Of a stretch of DNA of 26,163 bases, positions 11,392 through 20,125 are shown one piece after another. Position 1 is the first letter of the stretch. Each line of letters opens with the position of its first letter. The translations under genes were made by a program, and so were the position numbers. The DNA lies in the IMG/VR virus record IMGVR_UViG_3300027806_000142, positions 1 to 26,163 of that record; one strand, 5' to 3'. The notes under the pieces were generated by a model. That model had not been told where the DNA came from, made no database searches, and worked only from the letters and a program-made list of their open reading frames with translations. This stretch comes from a virus.

Positions 11392-11734
11392 AATTGCCTC
11401 ATGTTTGTTGCTGAAACTTTCAGAGTTTTTGTACAATCTCCAGTGGGCAGAAAAGCTTTCCATTAAACTCTTCATTAAAGGGTTGAACCTGCACATGAAG
11501 CACAGACAGCTTGATACAACACCTTGTATAAAAACAAATCAAGAGTGGATGTATGAGTGGCTGCTTCACTATAACAGTTATACCAATACTTGGTATGCTT
11601 TTCACCGTGAAGACCACGCTGCTTACTGGAACAGGAGTGAAATGAAACACCCGCTGATTGAAGCCAACTGTGTGACCTCCCTACTGGAAAAATTAAAAAA
11701 TACCTGCAATGCCCTCAACAGCAATCATCCATAA
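11372..11734 (+). CDS. Hypothetical protein, 120 aa
   Basis: Starts at ATG 11372 inside the end of the membrane protein gene (MKKTLYKIASCLLLKLSEFL). The hydrophobic N-terminus could be a weak signal anchor. The body is soluble, with aromatic segments (QEWMYEWLLHYNSYTNTWYA, FHREDHAAYWNRSEMKHPLI). Its 3' end overlaps the 59-aa gene by 26 nt. I do not recognise the family. Confidence 0.65.
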   Translation: MKKTLYKIASCLLLKLSEFLYNLQWAEKLSIKLFIKGLNLHMKHRQLDTTPCIKTNQEWMYEWLLHYNSYTNTWYAFHREDHAAYWNRSEMKHPLIEANCVTSLLEKLKNTCNALNSNHP

Positions 11735-11888
11735 AGCAGAAGGTACACTGGCATACTTTGATTTTAGACAGGTTCCTTGCAAAGGAGACTGGATTGAGTT
11801 GGACAACAATACCTATGAAATCAAACAGGTGATATGGCCCGTAAGTACGGGTCACGTGCGCCTGATAGTAGACGATTTGAAAGACTGA
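11709..11888 (+). CDS. Small hypothetical protein, 59 aa, coupled to terminase
   Basis: The frame runs from ATG at 11709 (MPSTAIIHKAEGTLAYFDFR) to TGA at 11886-11888. The product is beta-rich (GDWIELDNNTYEIKQVIWPV, HVRLIVDDLKD), like a small barrel. Its stop forms a TGATG junction with the preferred TerL start at 11888, and its start overlaps the gene before it. Protein-like composition plus overlaps at both ends make it very likely to be a real gene. Function unknown. Confidence 0.7.
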   Translation: MPSTAIIHKAEGTLAYFDFRQVPCKGDWIELDNNTYEIKQVIWPVSTGHVRLIVDDLKD

Positions 11889-14086
11889 TGCACATTAAGA
11901 TCCCAACCTATGATTACGCCACCGGTGAGTGGAGCCACACAGAATTTGTGACACGTGAAACATTTTGTGAGTTCTTGTGGTCAATGTTCAAACAGCCTGG
12001 TCAATACGAGTTTGACGAGTGCTCTCTGCTATTCAACAAGCAGGCGCGTAGGTTTAACATAGACAAGTTTTATTGCCCTGCTCCACCCAAGAGTAAGGAT
12101 TTTGTAGCCTACTGGGATACTGAGAAAGACAAGTGCCGCAACGGGGTGATCTACAAAAATGGGAAAAAGACCTGGTATCTTACCCGTGACTACTACATGT
12201 GGCTGAACTTCCTACCTATCTACAACAAAGAGGTGGGGAAGTTCACCTTCCCGGATGTACGGGATGCCCAGTACCACATGGCCCTCTACGAGGAACTGGC
12301 CAAGCAACACTACAAACATGCTGCAATCCTGAAGAAACGTCAGATTGCGTCATCCTATTTTCATGCGGCCAAGATGATCAACCTCTACTGGTTTGAAGAG
12401 GGTGCGATCAACAAGATGGCCGGTTCTCTGAAAGACTACATCGCAGAGAAAGGCACTTGGCGTTTCCTAGAGGAGTACCGAAACTTCCTGAACACGCATA
12501 CTGCATGGTACCGTCCCAGCAATCCTGACAAGGTATTGAACTGGGAACAGAAGATTGAGATTAACCAGGGTGGCCGCAAGCGCGACGTGGGTCTGAAAAG
12601 CGTTCTCATAGGCCTGGTACTGGAGAAAGACCCTACCAATGGTGTCGGTGGTCCTTGTACGTTGTTCTTCCATGAGGAGGCAGGTATTGCCCCACACATG
12701 GGTAAGACCCTGGAGTACCTGTTACCTGCCATGAAATCGGGTATGGTCTACACGGGACAGTTTGTAGTGGCAGGTTCTGTAGGAGATTTGGAGCAGTGTG
12801 AGCCACTGAAAGACCTGATCATGAACCCCGATTCCAAGGATGTGCTTGCCATAGAGACCAACCTGATGGATGAGAACGGGCAAATTGGGGAGTGTGGACT
12901 CTTTATTCCAGAGCAGTGGAGTATGATTCCCTGCATTGACCAGTGGGGTAATTCCAAAGTGGAGGAAGCCATGACCATGATCCTGGCAGAGCGTGAGGAT
13001 TGGAAAAAGAAACTACGCCCGGATGAGTACCAGCTTAGGGTGTCTCAGAAACCCATGTACATTTCAGAGGCTTTTGCCAGCAGGGAAGACTCCGTGTTCC
13101 CGCTGCACCTGGTTACTCAACAGCTGAGACGCATTGAAGACAAGACATACTTTTCTGAGTACGTAGAGCTCTACCGCGATGAGCATGGTAAGATTCAGGC
13201 ACAGGACAGCAAAAAGCTGCCCATCCTGGAGTTTCCCATTACGCCTAAGACACAGAACAAAGAGGGAGTCATTTGCGTGTATGAACGCCCGCAGAAAGAC
13301 GCAGCCTTCGGTACGTACTACGCCAGCATTGACCCTGTGGCAGAAGGTAAGACAACAACCTCAGAATCTTTGTGTTCCATCTACGTATACAAGACGTCCC
13401 AGGAAGTCACCAAGCACAAGAAAGACGGTAGCATTGAGCAGGTGATTGAACGTGACAAGATTGTCGCTAGTTGGTGCGGTCGTTTTGATGACCTCAACAA
13501 AACGCATGAGCGCCTGGAACTGATCATTGAGTGGTACAATGCGTGGACCATTGTGGAAAACAACATCTCGCTGTTTATCCAGTACATGATTTCGCGTCGC
13601 AAGCAGAAATACCTGGTGCCCAAAAACCAGATCATGTTTCTCAAAGAGCTGATGAGCAACACCAACGTCTACCAGGAATATGGCTGGCGTAACGTAGGTA
13701 ACATCTTCCGTGGCAACTTGCTGAGTTATGCCGTGCAGTTCATGGAAGAAGAACTTGACCATGAGAGTGACGAACATGGAACCATTGTGAAACGCACCCA
13801 TGGAGTAGAGCGCATTCCAGATGCAATGTTGTTAAAAGAAATGCAGGCTTACCGCAAAGGACTCAACGTGGATAGACTGGTGGCATTCTGTGCGCTGGTG
13901 GCATTTGCCAAAGTGCAGGAGTCCAACAGGGGCTACAGCAAACGCGTTGAACGTGAGGAGAGTAATTTGGAGAACTCTTCCAAATTCAGTACATTATATA
14001 AGAGCCCCTTTCGTCACATGGGTAATGCCAGTGGCGGTTCTTCAAGTATGAGAAAACCCAGAAATCCCTTCAGGAATCTGCGATGA
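11888..14086 (+). CDS. terL: Terminase large subunit (TerL), 732 aa
   Basis: This is the packaging motor ATPase and DNA-cutting nuclease. I start at ATG 11888 (MHIKIPTYDYATGEWSHTEF) because of the TGATG coupling; an in-frame ATG at 11834 would add 18 residues that overlap the 59-aa gene. In the ATPase half, KKRQIASS (residues 149-156) takes the Walker A position but lacks a canonical GK[ST]. LFFHEE (H262-E263-E264) is the Walker B with His in place of the usual Asp. In the nuclease half, the acidic ligands are D482 (YYASIDP), E557 (TIVENN) and D662 (NVDRLVAF). At over 700 residues it is long, as in crAss-like and related phages. Confidence 0.92.
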   Translation: MHIKIPTYDYATGEWSHTEFVTRETFCEFLWSMFKQPGQYEFDECSLLFNKQARRFNIDKFYCPAPPKSKDFVAYWDTEKDKCRNGVIYKNGKKTWYLTRDYYMWLNFLPIYNKEVGKFTFPDVRDAQYHMALYEELAKQHYKHAAILKKRQIASSYFHAAKMINLYWFEEGAINKMAGSLKDYIAEKGTWRFLEEYRNFLNTHTAWYRPSNPDKVLNWEQKIEINQGGRKRDVGLKSVLIGLVLEKDPTNGVGGPCTLFFHEEAGIAPHMGKTLEYLLPAMKSGMVYTGQFVVAGSVGDLEQCEPLKDLIMNPDSKDVLAIETNLMDENGQIGECGLFIPEQWSMIPCIDQWGNSKVEEAMTMILAEREDWKKKLRPDEYQLRVSQKPMYISEAFASREDSVFPLHLVTQQLRRIEDKTYFSEYVELYRDEHGKIQAQDSKKLPILEFPITPKTQNKEGVICVYERPQKDAAFGTYYASIDPVAEGKTTTSESLCSIYVYKTSQEVTKHKKDGSIEQVIERDKIVASWCGRFDDLNKTHERLELIIEWYNAWTIVENNISLFIQYMISRRKQKYLVPKNQIMFLKELMSNTNVYQEYGWRNVGNIFRGNLLSYAVQFMEEELDHESDEHGTIVKRTHGVERIPDAMLLKEMQAYRKGLNVDRLVAFCALVAFAKVQESNRGYSKRVEREESNLENSSKFSTLYKSPFRHMGNASGGSSSMRKPRNPFRNLR

Positions 14087-14107
14087 TCCTGACCTATAGA
14101 AAACACC

Positions 14108-16837
14108 ATGCCTAAAATTTACAACGCCTTACAACTAAAGAACGGAGCCAGAGCGGATTACCACCGCATGGGCACCATCACCCAGCCTGTGCAGTTTTTA
14201 CTGCGCAAGGAAAAAGACGAATCATGGGGTGCATGGAACATGGACTGGTTGGAGATGCAAGGGCTCAAGCAGATCCGTCGCAATGCGCGTCGCTTGATGA
14301 AAAACTACAAGCTGGCCAACGGTATCATAGACAAGACGGACTATATCGTAGAGGAAGACAATGAGGTGGCAGACTTGATTGACGTGCTCACCAAAGAAGA
14401 TGCTTCTGCATTTGAGCTTAAGTTCTTTCCCATTATACCCAATGTCATCAACGTGATGGTGGGCGAGTTTGCCAAGCGCAACGACCGCATCACCTATCGC
14501 GCGGTGGATGACAACAGCTTCAACGAGATGTTGGAGGCCAAGCGTCTGATGCTGGAGCAAACCCTGCTGGCAGATGCAGAAAAGAAAATGCAGGAGACCA
14601 TTCAGTCCATGGGTCTTGACCTGAATAACGAGGAGCAGGCACAGCAAGCTCAGCAAATGATGAGCCCGGAGAGCTTGAAAAGCTTACCAGAGATTGAAGC
14701 ATTCTTCAAAAAAGATTACCGCTCCCTGGTAGAGGAGTGGGCTACCCACCAGCACAACGTAGACACTGAGCGTTTCTACATGAAAGAACTGGAAAACATG
14801 GCCTTCAAAGACATGTTGATCACTGACCGTGAGTTCTGGCACTTCAAGATGAATGAGGATGATTTTGACATTGAGCTGTGGAACCCTGTATTGACCTTTT
14901 ATCACAAAAGCCCTGAGGCGCGTTACATCTCCCAGTCTAACTGGGTAGGTCGTTTAGACCTGATGACGCTGTCAGACATTGTAGACAAATACGGCTGGAT
15001 GATGGATGCAGAACAACTGCAAACTTTAGAAGCCATCTATCCTACCAAAGCAGCCGGTTACCTGTTGCCTGGTGTGCAGAACGACGGTAGTTTCTACGAC
15101 GCTACCCGTTCCTATGAGTGGAATACGCAAGGTCCTTCTCTGGGCATGCGCCAGTTCCTGAGTGCCCGCGACACATTTGTGTCTACCGGGGATGACATCC
15201 TGTTCCGCATTCTGAACGAGTCAGAGGACTTGTCTGATTTGTCCAACATGAACTTATTGCGTGTAACTACCTGCTACTGGAAAAGCCAGCGCATGGTAGG
15301 GCATCTCTCCAAGATTAATTCAGATGGTATTCTCATTGACATGATTGTAGATGAGAACTACCGCATCACTGAAAAGCCCATATACGATACTTCTGTGATG
15401 AGGGACAAAAATCGTGAGACGTTGATTGCCGGTGAGCATATTGACTGGATATGGATCAATGAAGTATGGGGTGGAGTAAAGATTGGACCAAACCGTCCTA
15501 GCTTCTATGGTAACGTAGACGCCAACGGTTTTCAGCCATTATACCTGAATGTAAAGCCCCTGCGTTTCCAATTCAAGGGTGACTTTACTTTATATGGGTG
15601 TAAACTTCCTGTTGAAGGATCTGTCTTCTCAGACCGCAACACCAAGAGCTCATCTTTGGTAGACAAGATGAAGCCCTACCAGATTGGCTATAACCTGGTG
15701 AATAACCAGATTGCAGACATCCTGGTGGATGAACTAGGCACAGTGATCATGCTGGACCAGAACGCGCTTCCCAAACACTCTATGGGTGAAGATTGGGGAC
15801 ATGACCAGTTTGGTAAAGCTTACGTGGCCATGAAGAACTTCCAGATGCTACCCTTGGATACATCAATTACCAACACGGAGAACGCGCTGAACTTCCAGCA
15901 CTACCAGGTACTGAACCTGGAACAGACCCAGCGTTTAATGTCAAGAATCCAATTGGCCAACTACTTTAAAGGTCAGGCATTTGAATCCATTGGTATCAAC
16001 CCACAGCGCATGGGACAAGTCATTGCCCAGGAAACCGCTACCGGAGTACAGCAGGCTATGAACGCCTCGTACTCTCAAACTGAAATGTACTTTATCCAGC
16101 ACTCAGAATACCTGATGCCACGCGTACACCAGATGCGTACAGACCTGGCACAATACTATCATTCTACCCGTCCATCCCTGCGCCTGCAGTATGTAACCTC
16201 TATGGATGAGAAGGTGAACTTTGAGATGAATGGTACAGAACTACTAAGTCGTGACCTGAATGTGTTTGCTTCTACCAAGGTAAACCAGCGCATGTTAATG
16301 GAGCAAATCCGTCAGCTGGCGCTAAGCAACAATACTGCGGGTGCCTCTATCTATGACCTGGGTAATATCCTCAAGGCAGACTCACTGGCTGAGATCACCC
16401 ATACCATGAAGGGTATTGAGGACAAGACCAATAAAGCTAAGCAACAAGAACTGGAGGCAATGCAGCAAACTGAGCAAATGAAGCAGCAGGCAGAATCTGA
16501 GCGCCAGGAAGCATTGCTGAAAGCACAGGCTGAAGAAAGGGCTTTAGACCGTGAGAAAGACATCCGTGTGGCAGAGATTCGTTCTGCGGGTTACACCGCT
16601 ATGATGGATGCTGACAAAGATGGCGAGTCTGACTATGTAAAGACACTGGAGTACCTCGATAAAAAGAACGCCCAGCAAGCTGCCCAACAGCTTAACCGCG
16701 ATAAGGAAATTAACCGCCAGGCTACTGAACAACAGAAACTGGATCTCAAACGCCAGGAGCTTGCATCCCGCGAGCGCATTGCTGATAAGCAGGTTCAGGT
16801 AGCCCAGACCAACAAAAACAAATACGACAAGGAGTAA
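14108..16837 (+). CDS. Portal protein, 909 aa
   Basis: This protein forms the dodecameric ring at the head vertex through which DNA is pumped. It directly follows TerL. The N-terminal part (MDWLEMQGLKQIRRNARRLM, FFPIIPNVINVMVGEFAKRN) has the wording of long portals of crAss-like and related Bacteroidota phages. The middle carries the wing and stem (IQLANYFKGQAFESIGINPQ, then QETATGVQQAMNASYSQTEM). From about residue 774 to the end it is a Gln/Glu/Lys-rich coiled coil (QQELEAMQQTEQMKQQAESE), probably the barrel extending into the capsid. A weak hairpin (TAGCG/CGCTA, 16842-16859) follows the stop. Confidence 0.9.
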   Translation: MPKIYNALQLKNGARADYHRMGTITQPVQFLLRKEKDESWGAWNMDWLEMQGLKQIRRNARRLMKNYKLANGIIDKTDYIVEEDNEVADLIDVLTKEDASAFELKFFPIIPNVINVMVGEFAKRNDRITYRAVDDNSFNEMLEAKRLMLEQTLLADAEKKMQETIQSMGLDLNNEEQAQQAQQMMSPESLKSLPEIEAFFKKDYRSLVEEWATHQHNVDTERFYMKELENMAFKDMLITDREFWHFKMNEDDFDIELWNPVLTFYHKSPEARYISQSNWVGRLDLMTLSDIVDKYGWMMDAEQLQTLEAIYPTKAAGYLLPGVQNDGSFYDATRSYEWNTQGPSLGMRQFLSARDTFVSTGDDILFRILNESEDLSDLSNMNLLRVTTCYWKSQRMVGHLSKINSDGILIDMIVDENYRITEKPIYDTSVMRDKNRETLIAGEHIDWIWINEVWGGVKIGPNRPSFYGNVDANGFQPLYLNVKPLRFQFKGDFTLYGCKLPVEGSVFSDRNTKSSSLVDKMKPYQIGYNLVNNQIADILVDELGTVIMLDQNALPKHSMGEDWGHDQFGKAYVAMKNFQMLPLDTSITNTENALNFQHYQVLNLEQTQRLMSRIQLANYFKGQAFESIGINPQRMGQVIAQETATGVQQAMNASYSQTEMYFIQHSEYLMPRVHQMRTDLAQYYHSTRPSLRLQYVTSMDEKVNFEMNGTELLSRDLNVFASTKVNQRMLMEQIRQLALSNNTAGASIYDLGNILKADSLAEITHTMKGIEDKTNKAKQQELEAMQQTEQMKQQAESERQEALLKAQAEERALDREKDIRVAEIRSAGYTAMMDADKDGESDYVKTLEYLDKKNAQQAAQQLNRDKEINRQATEQQKLDLKRQELASRERIADKQVQVAQTNKNKYDKE

Positions 16838-16875
16838 GGCGTAGCGATATAGTGCGCTATTTGTAGAGCTTACCT

Positions 16876-16908
16876 CTTGTAGATGTAAATTCTACAGGTT
16901 TATTCTTG
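16876..16908 (+). promoter_or_regulatory. Putative promoter of the scaffold-capsid unit, with inverted repeat
   Basis: CTTG (16876-16879), a 21-nt spacer and TATTCTTG (16901-16908) fit the Bacteroidota consensus with one mismatch per box, and TAGA follows as at the 6391 promoter. TGTAGA-N7-TCTACA (16878-16896) is a perfect inverted repeat placed between the boxes and may be a repressor site. A second TTTGTAGAG lies upstream at 16860. Confidence 0.55.
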
Positions 16909-16946
16909 TAGATTATATATGAAGAGCTAACCAACATAAACCAATT

Positions 16947-18203
16947 ATGAGCAAACCCGGAGAAAACACCAGCACAGATAGTGTAACTATCGACAGCATT
17001 GATGACTTTTTGCCAATGCCCGGTGCTGATAGCATTGTGACATCAGATGGGGATGATGATTCCAAACCCAACATGTTCACAAGCAAAGCCAAAGCCGCAG
17101 ACCTGAGTTTCCTTGACAGCGATGACGACGGAAATGATGACAGTGGTGATGGAACCAAGAAGACCAGTCCTGAAGATGTTCAGAAAACACTGGCTGCCTT
17201 GGATGAGGAACTGGAAGAAGGAGATGATGACGATACCAAGAAGCCTGGTCGCAAGAAGATTGACAAGAGCGGAATGGTAGAAACCTTTAACAAGTTGATT
17301 GAAGAAGGTTTGATCATGCCCTTTGAAGAGGACAAAGCCCTGGAAGACTACTCCATGAAAGATTGGAAAGAGTTAATCCAGGCCAACATAGAGGAGCGCG
17401 AGCGCGCAATACGCGAACAAACTCCCAAAGAGTTCTTTGAATCATTACCACACGAGCTGCAGTACGCAGCGGAGTATGTGGCCAAAGGCGGAACAGACAT
17501 GAGAGGTTTGTTCAGAGCATTGGCTTCGGTAGAGGAAGTGCGTTCACTGGATGCCACCAATCCTGATCACCAGGAATTGATTGTCCGCCAGTACCTGCAG
17601 GCTACCAATTTTGGCAACGGAGACCAGGAGCTGTTAGAAGATCAGATTGCTGAGTGGGCCGATGCAGGAACACTGAGTAAAAAAGCTCAGCAGTTCAAAC
17701 CCAAGTTGGACCAGAAGCAGGAAGAGATCGTACAATCCAAGCTTCAGCAACAAGAAGCTTTCCGCCAACAGCAAGCCGCCCAGAAAGAGGCCTATATGTC
17801 CAACATCTACCATACCCTGAAACCAGGTGAACTGAACGGGGTGAAGATTGACGGCAAACGCCAGAAATTCTTATGGGATGAGCTGACCACGGTAAAGTAT
17901 GAGTCCATGACAGGACGTCCTACAAACCTGTTGGGAAGACTGTTGGAAGACTACCAGTTTGGCAAAGAACCCCGCTATGACCTGATTGCAGAAACCTTAT
18001 GGTTGCTGAGTGATCCAGATGACTACAAAGAGAACATCCGTCGCCAGGCAAAGAATGAGGTGGTGCAAGACACAGCCCGCAAGTTGAAAACGGAGGAAGC
18101 CCGCAAGCTGAGCTCTTCTGTGAGAGACGATGATGATGACGCTCCGTCAAAGTCACAGACCCGCAGAATCCCCCGCCAACCTGCCAACATCTTTAAACGA
18201 TAA
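16947..18203 (+). CDS. Putative head scaffolding protein, 418 aa
   Basis: Its place between portal and major capsid is the standard scaffold position. The composition agrees: an acidic disordered N-terminus (residues 1-110, with DSDDDGNDDSGDG), long charged helices, a Gln-rich coiled coil (QKQEEIVQSKLQQQEAFRQQ, about 253-272), and a basic C-terminal tail (RIPRQPANIFKR) like the capsid-binding tails of known scaffolds. A central domain (ESLPHELQYAAEYVAKGGTD) looks folded. No protease motif is seen. It has its own promoter, so the scaffold and capsid can be expressed above the TerL/portal level. Confidence 0.7.
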   Translation: MSKPGENTSTDSVTIDSIDDFLPMPGADSIVTSDGDDDSKPNMFTSKAKAADLSFLDSDDDGNDDSGDGTKKTSPEDVQKTLAALDEELEEGDDDDTKKPGRKKIDKSGMVETFNKLIEEGLIMPFEEDKALEDYSMKDWKELIQANIEERERAIREQTPKEFFESLPHELQYAAEYVAKGGTDMRGLFRALASVEEVRSLDATNPDHQELIVRQYLQATNFGNGDQELLEDQIAEWADAGTLSKKAQQFKPKLDQKQEEIVQSKLQQQEAFRQQQAAQKEAYMSNIYHTLKPGELNGVKIDGKRQKFLWDELTTVKYESMTGRPTNLLGRLLEDYQFGKEPRYDLIAETLWLLSDPDDYKENIRRQAKNEVVQDTARKLKTEEARKLSSSVRDDDDDAPSKSQTRRIPRQPANIFKR

Positions 18204-18244
18204 CACAATTAACCCTTATTAACAATTAATCCTTAACCCTAACT

Positions 18245-19903
18245 ATGGCAACACCAGTTTTAAACAATGGTTTGTTCCTCAGAGACACTAACTACAAGGT
18301 TAGTTCTCACGTGGACAGCTACCATTTGGTGAACATGCTCAAAAACTCTGAACCTATGGATTTAGGTCCAGTTGATTTGTGGGCCATGACCCAAAAGGTA
18401 GAGATGCCTCTGTATCAGATGGCATCGTTCGGTGGTAAAAACACCATCTTAGTTGACAACGCTCGTGGAGAGTACAAGTGGCAGACTCCTGTTGTACAGG
18501 ACCTTCCTTATGTAGTCGAGAACGTAGAGTCTGGCAACGTAGGTGCTGATGGTACTACCTTCAAAATTAAGTTGAACAAGCGTGCGTTCGGTCACGGTGA
18601 CATCGTCACTTATGACAAGTACAAAGGCTTGGAGATGTACATCACTGCTGATGACATCCTTCCTGCAGGAGACGGTTTCATCTACACCGTACAGTTGGTA
18701 AACAACAACAACACAGCAACTTTAGAGACTGCCAAGTATTTAAAGCCTGGCACTAAGTTCTTCCGCAAAGGTTCTGCACGTGGTGAGTACGGTGAGAAGT
18801 TCTCTGACATCGGAGAATTGAACGCTGGCTTCCGCGAGTACTACAACTTTGTTGGAGGTGCTGAAGCTCACGTACACTACTCTGTATCCAGCCGCGCAGA
18901 GATGATGATGAAAGGCGGTATGAACGCTGACGGTACAGTTCCTGTAACTGAAATCTGGCGCTCATTTGACGCAAACATCGCAAACGATCCATCGTTGACC
19001 AACATCGACGCTATGGTATCTAAGTTGGGTAAAGACTACATCAAGAAGGCGTATGACAATGGTTCTTTGACCAGAACATTCGTTACCAAGATGGAATCTG
19101 CTCACTTAAGCAAAGTGGCTAACGACATCGAGACTTACCTGATGTGGGGTAAGGGCGGTAGAATCAAGCAAGACGGACCAGATGACATTCGCTTGTCAGT
19201 AGGTTTGTGGGATCAATTGGACAACTCGTTCAAGCGTATCTACAACAAGAATGGTTTCAACTTGGAATTGTTCCGCTCTGAGATCTTCAACTTCTACAAT
19301 GGTAAGGTTGAATTTAAAGGACCAGATCCTTCTCGTCAGATCATTGTACAAACTGGTATGGCCGGTATGCGCATGGTGAACGAGGCGATCAAGAAAGAGG
19401 CCTTTAACATCGCAGGTGCCACGTCTTCTCAGACTAACGCATTGTTCACTGACATGTCTAAAGCTGGTATCGGAGCGATCTCTGGTAACAACGCTATGGA
19501 CTTGAACTTTGGATTTGCGTTCACCAGCTACACAATCCCATTCTTGGCGAATGTGAAGTTTGTGTTGAATCCTGCATTTGACAACGTACACACCAATGAC
19601 ATTGAGAACCCCATCATCGATGGTTACCCATTGTCATCTTACAACTTCATCGTGTTTGACATCACTGACAACACCAACGACAACATCTTCTTGTTGAAGT
19701 TGAAGTGGGACAGCGAACTGAAGTGGTTCTATCAAAACGGTACTATGGACTACATGGGTCGCTCTCAAGGGTTTGCCTCTGTAGGTAACTTCAACGGTTA
19801 CCGTGTATTCATGACTCAGATGATGCCTTCTATCTGGGTTAAGGACCCAACCAAAGTTCTCAAGATCGTGATGCGCAACCCCATCACTGGAGGTTCATTC
19901 TAA
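18245..19903 (+). CDS. Major capsid protein (HK97-type), 552 aa
   Basis: This is the most abundant virion protein. Evidence is position after the scaffold, length, a composition rich in Asn/Gly and aromatic strands, and codon use shifted to a few preferred codons. An acidic N-terminal arm (EPMDLGPVDLWAMTQK), a long middle (YVVENVESGNVGADGTTFKI, GAEAHVHYSVSSRAEMMMKG) and a C-terminal P-domain/A-domain part (GMAGMRMVNEAIKKEAFNIA) fit the capsid proteins of Bacteroidota podovirus- and siphovirus-like phages. The leader carries two TTAACCCT repeats just before ATG. A strong terminator follows. Confidence 0.88.
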   Translation: MATPVLNNGLFLRDTNYKVSSHVDSYHLVNMLKNSEPMDLGPVDLWAMTQKVEMPLYQMASFGGKNTILVDNARGEYKWQTPVVQDLPYVVENVESGNVGADGTTFKIKLNKRAFGHGDIVTYDKYKGLEMYITADDILPAGDGFIYTVQLVNNNNTATLETAKYLKPGTKFFRKGSARGEYGEKFSDIGELNAGFREYYNFVGGAEAHVHYSVSSRAEMMMKGGMNADGTVPVTEIWRSFDANIANDPSLTNIDAMVSKLGKDYIKKAYDNGSLTRTFVTKMESAHLSKVANDIETYLMWGKGGRIKQDGPDDIRLSVGLWDQLDNSFKRIYNKNGFNLELFRSEIFNFYNGKVEFKGPDPSRQIIVQTGMAGMRMVNEAIKKEAFNIAGATSSQTNALFTDMSKAGIGAISGNNAMDLNFGFAFTSYTIPFLANVKFVLNPAFDNVHTNDIENPIIDGYPLSSYNFIVFDITDNTNDNIFLLKLKWDSELKWFYQNGTMDYMGRSQGFASVGNFNGYRVFMTQMMPSIWVKDPTKVLKIVMRNPITGGSF

Positions 19904-19920
19904 GAACCTTGAAGGTAATA

Positions 19921-19970
19921 CTGCAAACCAGGAGGGCATTAAAATCCTCCTGGTATTTGCAGGTTTTCTT
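19921..19970 (+). terminator. Strong rho-independent terminator after capsid gene
   Basis: CTGCAAA-CCAGGAGG (19921-19935) pairs with CCTCCTGG-ta-TTTGCAG (19946-19962), 15 bp with one 2-nt bulge, and GTTTTCTT follows. It lies 18 nt after the capsid stop and would cap the high-level scaffold-capsid transcript. Confidence 0.9.
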
Positions 19971-19986
19971 GTGATCCACCTCCCAC

Positions 19987-20095
19987 CCGTACATGAGTAA
20001 TGTACGGCCCCTAGCCTGGCGAAAGCCGGGTACTCCTGAGAAGCAACAACCGTGACGTGGTTCAGGAGCTTAAAGCGAAAGCTGACCAATGTTGC
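19987..20095 (+). ncRNA. Candidate structured RNA between capsid terminator and next gene
   Basis: Stems in order: CCGTACAT/ATGTACGG (19987-20007, 8 perfect bp); GCCTGGC-GAAA-GCCGGGT (20014-20031, GNRA loop); CTCCTGA/TCAGGAG (20033-20039 with 20062-20068); and GCAACA/TGTTGC (20043-20048 with 20090-20095). The last two interleave, which would make a pseudoknot. A second GCGAAAGC lies at 20075-20082. It could be a leader regulating the next gene (start 20126) or a processed RNA. It matches no ribozyme or riboswitch that I can name. Confidence 0.55.
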
Positions 20096-20125
20096 AGAAG
20101 AAAAACAAACCAACTTAAAAACCTT

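Noticed and set aside
19987-20095. Hammerhead ribozyme or group II intron domain V in the post-capsid RNA
   Set aside because: CTGAGAAG only resembles the hammerhead CUGANGA core, no cleavage-site layout fits, and the first hairpin lacks the domain V bulge and triad.
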